Origin: Maricaulis sp047308265
Lineage (GTDB): Bacteria > Pseudomonadota > Alphaproteobacteria > Caulobacterales > Maricaulaceae
Direction of reading: 5' to 3'
Length of the DNA stretch: 64,000 bases
Assembly (NCBI RefSeq): GCF_047308265.1
Contig: NZ_JBKQWY010000001.1
Location: 248,001-312,000, forward strand
The notes beneath the pieces are model-generated. The model ran no database searches. It was not told the origin of the DNA and worked only from the letters and a program-made list of their open reading frames with translations. This document shows positions 59,771 to 64,000 of this stretch, one piece after another; position 1 is the stretch's first letter, and each line of letters opens with the position of its first letter. A program made the translations under genes and the position numbers.

Positions 59771-60550
59771 ATGGTTCAGCTCACACTCCCCAAAGGCTCG
59801 CAGCCTAAAAAAGGCAAGGCCTGGCCCAAGCCGGACGGTGCCAAGAAAACACGGTCGTTCAAGATCTACCGCTATGATCCGGAAAGCGGAGAGCAGCCGC
59901 GTTGGGACACATACCAGGTCGATATGGATGATTGTGGCCCGATGGTTCTCGATGCCCTCCTGTGGATCAAGAACAATGTCGATAGCTCGCTGGCTTTCCG
60001 CCGGTCCTGCCGTGAAGGCGTGTGCGGCTCCTGTTCGATGAATATCGGCGGTCGCAACACCATCGCCTGTACGTCGGGTATTGATGACTACAAGGGGACG
60101 ATCGCGGTTTCGCCGCTTCCGCACCAGCCGGTCGTGAAAGATCTGATTCCGGATCTGACGCAGTTCTACGCCCAGCATGCGGCGGTGAAGCCCTATCTCA
60201 AGACGGACACTCCGGCTCCGGAGAAAGAGTGGAAACAGTCTCCCGAGCAACGCGAAAAGCTCGACGGTCTGTATGAGTGCATCATGTGTGCCTCCTGCTC
60301 CACCGCTTGCCCGTCCTATTGGTGGAATGGCGACAAATATATGGGCCCGGCCGCCTTGCTACAGGCCTATCGCTGGTTGGCAGATACGCGAGATGAGGCG
60401 ACGGGCGAGCGTCTGGACGATCTCAATGATCCGTTCAAACTCTATCGCTGTCATACCATCATGAATTGCGCGCAGGTCTGTCCGAAGGGGCTGAACCCGG
60501 CTGAGGCGATTGGCGAGATCAAGCAGATGCTGGTCGAACGCGAAACCTGA
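59771..60550 (+). CDS. sdhB: succinate dehydrogenase iron-sulfur subunit SdhB
   Basis: The 259-residue product carries the 2Fe-2S cluster motif C-R-E-G-V-C-G-S-C and the later C, then the 4Fe-4S and 3Fe-4S motifs C-I-M-C-A-S-C-S-T-A-C-P and C-H-T-I-M-N-C-A-Q-V-C-P-K. It passes electrons from SdhA to quinone. An N-terminal basic extension of about 25 residues precedes the core. A terminator follows. Confidence 0.97.
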   Translation: MVQLTLPKGSQPKKGKAWPKPDGAKKTRSFKIYRYDPESGEQPRWDTYQVDMDDCGPMVLDALLWIKNNVDSSLAFRRSCREGVCGSCSMNIGGRNTIACTSGIDDYKGTIAVSPLPHQPVVKDLIPDLTQFYAQHAAVKPYLKTDTPAPEKEWKQSPEQREKLDGLYECIMCASCSTACPSYWWNGDKYMGPAALLQAYRWLADTRDEATGERLDDLNDPFKLYRCHTIMNCAQVCPKGLNPAEAIGEIKQMLVERET

Positions 60551-60576
60551 TCTCTCTGGTTCACACGTTTCAGATC

Positions 60577-60608
60577 AACCCCGTCAGCCCGGCTGGCGGG
60601 GTTTTTCT
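60577..60608 (+). terminator. Rho-independent terminator of sdhCDAB
   Basis: AACCCCGTCAGCC and GGCTGGCGGGGTT form a stem with one G-U pair around a short CG loop, followed by TTTTC. The remaining 212 bases up to creD are A/T-rich in part and carry its promoter; I see no gene there. Confidence 0.9.
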
Positions 60609-60820
60609 TTGGGGCGAGAATGCCCTGATCTGGCCCTGTTGCCTCCGCAAAGTCTTGCGACACCCGCGTTCGGCAATCTGCAAAACACGGTAAGGTTCGG
60701 CTTTGTTTGAGCTTTTTCTTCGAGATCGAGTAAATAAAATTCACTGTATTTACAAAGACTTGTCTGTGTGCACACTGCGGATTGAGTAGACTTGTATGTG
60801 TCTCGAAGAGGAGTGAGGCG

Positions 60821-62272
60821 ATGACACAGTCAACAACAGGTGTGGGGGCTGCGCCGGGGCGCAAGGCCAGCCGATCCCTGGGGCTGAAAATTCTCCTGGT
60901 AGGGCTGATCGTTGTGGTTCTGGCCATTCCGCTGGCGTTTGTGAACATGCTGGCGTGGGAGCGCGCGAACCGGGCCAATGAGGCCCTTGTGGAGGTCGGG
61001 GCCGCCTATGGCGGGCCACAGGTTGTGCGTGGTCCCTTCCTGACCATTCCCTACCGGGTGACGGAAATCGTCGAGATCAATCGCGGTGACGAAACCATTG
61101 AGGAAACCCGGATACGCACCGAGACGGTCGTCTTCTCCGCGGCGGAACTGGATTATCAGGTCGATCAGACCGTCGAGCTATTGCAACGGGCGATCTATGA
61201 CATTCCGGTCTATGAGGCGGATATCGCGATGCGCGGCCGGTTCAGCCGGTTTGACGTGGCGCAATTCATGCCGGCCGGCGCAGAAATCCTCTGGGATGAA
61301 GCCGAGCTGGTGATGGCCGTCAGTGATCTGCGCGGCATCGATACAGATGTTGGCTTCACCATTCTCGGTCAGGACCAGGTGCCGGTTTTCGAGCCGGGCA
61401 CACCGTTTGACGTGACCAATAACGATATCCGCTTCACTAGGAGTATTCCGTCCTGGCGGGGTGTTCGTGCGCCTGTGACCGGTGTGACCGAGGACTCCGA
61501 GTTCGATTTCGAAGCGCGGTTCACGCTCTCCGGTGCAGCCTATTTGCAGCTTGTCGCCTCCGGACGGGAAACCACGGCCACGATCCGGTCCAACTGGCCT
61601 CATCCCGGATTTGATGGTCAGTATCTGCCTGATGATCGCGAGATTTCATCAGAGGGCTTCACGGCCAGCTGGAGCGTGCCCTATCTGGCGCGGGGTGTGC
61701 CGGCGTCCTGGCAGGAAGGCCGTTATTCCATTCGAACGGCCGACACGGCCCAGTTCACGGTCAATCTGGCGACCCCGACTGATGGCTATCGCCGTGTCAG
61801 CCGCGCACTGAAATACGCCATCTTCTTCATTGGCTTTTTGATGCTGATGTATTTCCTGCTGGAAACCACTTCAAAGAAGCGCATCCATGCGGCGCAATAC
61901 ATTCTGATCGGCCTGGCACAGATCGTCTTCTATCTCCTGCTTTTGGCCCTGTCGGAGCATTCGAGTATCAACCAGGCCTTCGCCATAGCCGCGGGTGCCA
62001 CGATTACGTTGACCAGTCTCTATTCCATTGCGGTGTTCGGTGGATTTGGACGCGGTGCGCTCACCTTCCTGGTGCTCAGCCTCGTCTATATCATGCAGTA
62101 TGTTCTGCTCTTGCTGGAGGATTATGCCTTGCTGATCGGGGCCGGTCTGTCCTTCACGGCGCTGGCAATCACCATGTATGTGACCCGCCGGATCGATTGG
62201 TATGACACGATGAATAACCCGGTCAGCGCGGATATTCCCGCCGTCGCCCCGCCGGCTCAGCCCAAGGGCTAG
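60821..62272 (+). CDS. creD: inner membrane protein CreD
   Basis: The 483-residue product has one N-terminal membrane helix, a ~260-residue periplasmic domain (R-G-P-F-L-T-I-P-Y near the start) and about five C-terminal helices. CreD is part of the CreBC envelope stress response; loss affects cell-envelope integrity and beta-lactam and colicin sensitivity. No creBC genes are visible here. The start at 60821 follows GAGGAGTGAGG; an upstream start at 60782 would lie inside the promoter region. Confidence 0.93.
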   Translation: MTQSTTGVGAAPGRKASRSLGLKILLVGLIVVVLAIPLAFVNMLAWERANRANEALVEVGAAYGGPQVVRGPFLTIPYRVTEIVEINRGDETIEETRIRTETVVFSAAELDYQVDQTVELLQRAIYDIPVYEADIAMRGRFSRFDVAQFMPAGAEILWDEAELVMAVSDLRGIDTDVGFTILGQDQVPVFEPGTPFDVTNNDIRFTRSIPSWRGVRAPVTGVTEDSEFDFEARFTLSGAAYLQLVASGRETTATIRSNWPHPGFDGQYLPDDREISSEGFTASWSVPYLARGVPASWQEGRYSIRTADTAQFTVNLATPTDGYRRVSRALKYAIFFIGFLMLMYFLLETTSKKRIHAAQYILIGLAQIVFYLLLLALSEHSSINQAFAIAAGATITLTSLYSIAVFGGFGRGALTFLVLSLVYIMQYVLLLLEDYALLIGAGLSFTALAITMYVTRRIDWYDTMNNPVSADIPAVAPPAQPKG

Positions 62273-62307
62273 CCGAACCGGGTCTGACGTCTGTCACCCG
62301 ATATGAG

Positions 62308-62336
62308 AAAGCCCCGGCCATTGGCCGGGGCTTTTT
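62308..62336 (+). terminator. Rho-independent terminator of creD
   Basis: AAAGCCCCGGCCA and TTGGCCGGGGCTTTTT form a near-perfect stem. A-runs and T-runs on both arms allow it to work in both directions, also for the minus-strand gene that ends at 62347. Confidence 0.92.
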
Positions 62337-62346
62337 GCTGGGTGCG

Positions 62347-62598
62347 TTAGCGCAAAATGATGCGCGAGAGCACGAAGCTCGTGACGCCCGTTGTGACGGA
62401 ATAGATGGAAGACGATGTGTTGAGACCCAAGATCGGGGTGAGTTCACCCAGAGATTGAGCCAAATCGAGCGCGGTTACGGTTTCCACAAGCAGGGGGGCG
62501 CTCAGTTTGAAAATCCAGATCAATGATGTCAGCACGACAACTCCAACACCGCTTTTTTTACGGGGTGGCGGGCAGTTTTGAGACTCGGTCATCGTCAT
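62347..62598 (-). CDS. hypothetical small membrane protein
   Basis: The 83-residue product has a polar N-terminus with one Cys and a P-P-P-R-K-K stretch, then hydrophobic segments at about 16-38 and 60-80. GGGAG lies seven bases before the ATG at 62598. No family is recognised. It is convergent with creD and borders a low-GC region. Confidence 0.55.
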   Translation of the reverse strand: MTMTESQNCPPPRKKSGVGVVVLTSLIWIFKLSAPLLVETVTALDLAQSLGELTPILGLNTSSSIYSVTTGVTSFVLSRIILR

Positions 62599-63073
62599 GG
62601 TCGGCTCCCTTTTCTGACCGTTTCGATGCCATCTTAATAGCCAGATTTTGCCGTGATTGACACAATTCAATATCGGTAAGAATTTGATCTTCAAAGATAA
62701 ATTAGAGGGTAGCTATAGCGGGGCCAACCAGCTGGGTAGTCTTCTGGCTCAACCGGTAACGGGGAGTTCTTTTCAGGGGTGATCGCCCCTTGCCGGTCCG
62801 GCCCGCTCCTGGTTGATGCTACAAGCGCTCCTTGTTTGATTTGTTGTTCCGGGTATTGGGGAAGCAAGGCCTTGGGCAAAATCTAGGCAAAAACCCCCCA
62901 AAACCCCACGAAAGTATCCAAAAATACCGAAAATACCTATTAACCCTAGGCTGTAATCCTCTAGCCTGGAACAGTAGTATCAAGGTGAAATCTGCGAGGG
63001 GTCGCATTCATTTCGGTTATTTGTGTCGAACCATTCGGTTGGGCGCAATAATCGGGCGAGTAGGAGGGAAAGC
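62599..63073. other. 475-base low-GC non-coding region
   Basis: I find no convincing gene. The stretch is visibly richer in A and T than its surroundings, has a strand-asymmetric A/C tract (62884-62945: runs of C4-C6 separated by A-runs), and a small hairpin AGGGG/CCCCT around 62777. Control signals for both flanking genes must lie here. The end contains the strong ribosome site TAGGAGGG for the gene that starts at 63074. Confidence 0.4.
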
Positions 63074-64000
63074 ATGCGTGATGGTGCCCATACGCCCTTG
63101 GGTGGCGAGGAAGACATCGATAGCAAGGAGACGCTTGCCCGTCTTTTCGACGCGCGCTTGACGGATAATCCGAGTTGGCTGGAAGCCCTCAAGAACCATC
63201 GGGGATTCCGGATCCCCGGATTTGCAGAGCGTCATGGTCAGCTCTATTCTGCTGTGCAGAAACAAGATCCCACGCTCAACCTTGAACAGGTTTTCCTGGA
63301 TGAGGCGTCGCGTATTTCCGCAGTGCTGGGAACCCGATCAAGTTTGGGGCTGAAGGCTGGCGCCTTTGGTGCATCGCAATATCACAATGCCATCAACAAT
63401 GATGGCGGTTTGCGTCTCGACAAGGCCGTCGTCACGATCCTGACGTTTAACAATCTTGCTCGACCCTTGCTGTCGTCTGAGCTGCTTTTCTCCTGGCACT
63501 CGATTGTGGCCTGCGTCTTTCTCTTTGAACGTGACCTGGGGGGTCTGATCCGGACAGCCGCCAGAGACTTCATGACCCATCATGCCATGCCGTCGGGCGA
63601 GCGTGAAATAGAGAAACGGGATAATCTGGAACGCGCGGTGTCCGAAGTTGTCAGCCGGATCGCTTGGGCGGCTCATCAGGATTCCAAAGTGATTATGGAC
63701 CTGGCCGGGCTGAGCCCGGCCGACGGTGAGTCAAAGAAGGGCAATAAAAAGCGGAGCACCGCATCCTATCCGACATGGAGAGCCATTTACAAAGCGCTGA
63801 TCCAGTATCCCAGTGTGGCACTGGAGTTTCCGGATCCAAAAGTGCGCTACATCCGGCCGCGTCGTGCTGCGGATTCGAATATCGAAGCCGTCGAGAACGA
63901 AACACTGGTCGAACTGCGTCCGATTGAGCGCCCGCCGTTCAACTGGACGGAAAATGATGACCCCGTCTGGGCTCACCCACCCAATATTCCCACGAATTTT
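63074..64000 (+). CDS. unrecognised protein, N-terminal 309 residues (gene runs off the window)
   Basis: An open frame of 309 codons without a stop starts at ATG 63074, with AGGAGGG six bases upstream. The product is soluble in appearance: no signal peptide or membrane helix, a charged N-terminus, a mixed helical middle with I-A-W-A-A-H-Q-D, a lysine/serine-rich linker (S-K-K-G-N-K-K-R-S) and a C-terminal stretch rich in Pro and acidic residues. I recognise no domain. Rare codons (AGA, ATA, CGA) are more frequent than in the neighbouring genes, which may point to acquired DNA. The 3' part is outside the window. Confidence 0.8.
   Translation, partial: MRDGAHTPLGGEEDIDSKETLARLFDARLTDNPSWLEALKNHRGFRIPGFAERHGQLYSAVQKQDPTLNLEQVFLDEASRISAVLGTRSSLGLKAGAFGASQYHNAINNDGGLRLDKAVVTILTFNNLARPLLSSELLFSWHSIVACVFLFERDLGGLIRTAARDFMTHHAMPSGEREIEKRDNLERAVSEVVSRIAWAAHQDSKVIMDLAGLSPADGESKKGNKKRSTASYPTWRAIYKALIQYPSVALEFPDPKVRYIRPRRAADSNIEAVENETLVELRPIERPPFNWTENDDPVWAHPPNIPTNF

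Noticed and set aside
62884..62920. Telomere-like C4A4 repeats suggesting a linear replicon end
   Set aside because: Only two C-runs fit and the units are irregular; coding sequence continues to the window end, so a telomere is not supported.
62832..63161. A 109-codon plus-strand frame with a TTG start overlapping the right-edge gene
   Set aside because: It overlaps the well-supported start at 63074 in another frame, lacks a ribosome site and crosses the A/C tract.
1..64000. CRISPR arrays, insertion sequences, prophage or integrated element with att sites
   Set aside because: I saw no regularly spaced repeats, transposase or integrase genes, and no direct repeat at the tRNA-Gly 3' end.

Overview
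The window is one stretch of GC-rich bacterial chromosome with dense, mostly housekeeping gene content. It suggests an aerobic alphaproteobacterium, most likely of the Caulobacterales/Maricaulales group (Maricaulis-like). This is inferred from gene families and layout: a ~1,640-residue NAD-glutamate dehydrogenase, MmcB, a RegB/RegA/SenC redox cluster, an intracellular PHA depolymerase, the rsmB...heparinase II/III...purH neighbourhood, a perfect CtrA-type box (TTAA-N7-TTAAC) and a perfect alphaproteobacterial LexA box (GAAC-N7-GAAC). I see no insertion sequence, prophage, CRISPR array or rRNA.

Layout. 0-10.6 kb: the end of pyrF, a CtrA-box secreted protein, the SDH assembly factor sdhAF4, htpX, then rsmB-rpe-heparinase II/III-like-sugar 4,6-dehydratase-purH and a hydrolase lipoprotein. 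10.7-20.4 kb: NAD-GDH, a candidate structured RNA, a four-gene compact cassette (two acetyltransferase-like proteins, an isochorismatase-fold protein lacking canonical catalytic residues, a small coiled coil) divergent from a LysR regulator, an XRE regulator and tRNA-Gly(GCC). 20.5-28.5 kb: a proX-like deacylase, cnoX, a Trm112-like protein, a DUF971 protein, ffh, and rpsP-rimM-[acyltransferase]-trmD-rplS. 28.6-38.2 kb: a sirtuin, a metallopeptidase, a DUF3857 transglutaminase, LexA-box mmcB, an isonitrile-hydratase-like/GlxA pair, regA-regB, senC and phaZ. 38.2-50.7 kb: lipoproteins, a class A PBP, a cation/proton antiporter, glpQ, cspA, asd, rarD, an epoxide-hydrolase-like enzyme and small membrane proteins. 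50.7-62.6 kb: a serine hydrolase, pdxY, a CitE-like lyase, arsC, a DUF885 protein, an SDR, sdhCDAB and creD. The right edge holds a 475-base low-GC non-coding stretch followed by an unrecognised gene that runs off the window.

Functional themes. Aerobic respiration is covered by sdhCDAB plus sdhAF4, RegBA redox sensing and SenC copper delivery. Translation and secretion are covered by ffh, rpsP, rimM, trmD, rplS, rsmB, tRNA-Gly and the ProX-like editing factor. Envelope functions include the PBP, lipoproteins, a glycan dehydratase, the heparinase-like protein and CreD. Nitrogen and carbon metabolism includes GDH, phaZ and asd.

The observations I rate as most worth following are: the ~190-nt RNA candidate with mutually exclusive stems beside gdh; the acyltransferase gene inserted in the rpsP-trmD operon, whose Shine-Dalgarno sequence is locked in a hairpin; the compact cassette with the degenerate isochorismatase; and the unknown gene at the right edge.
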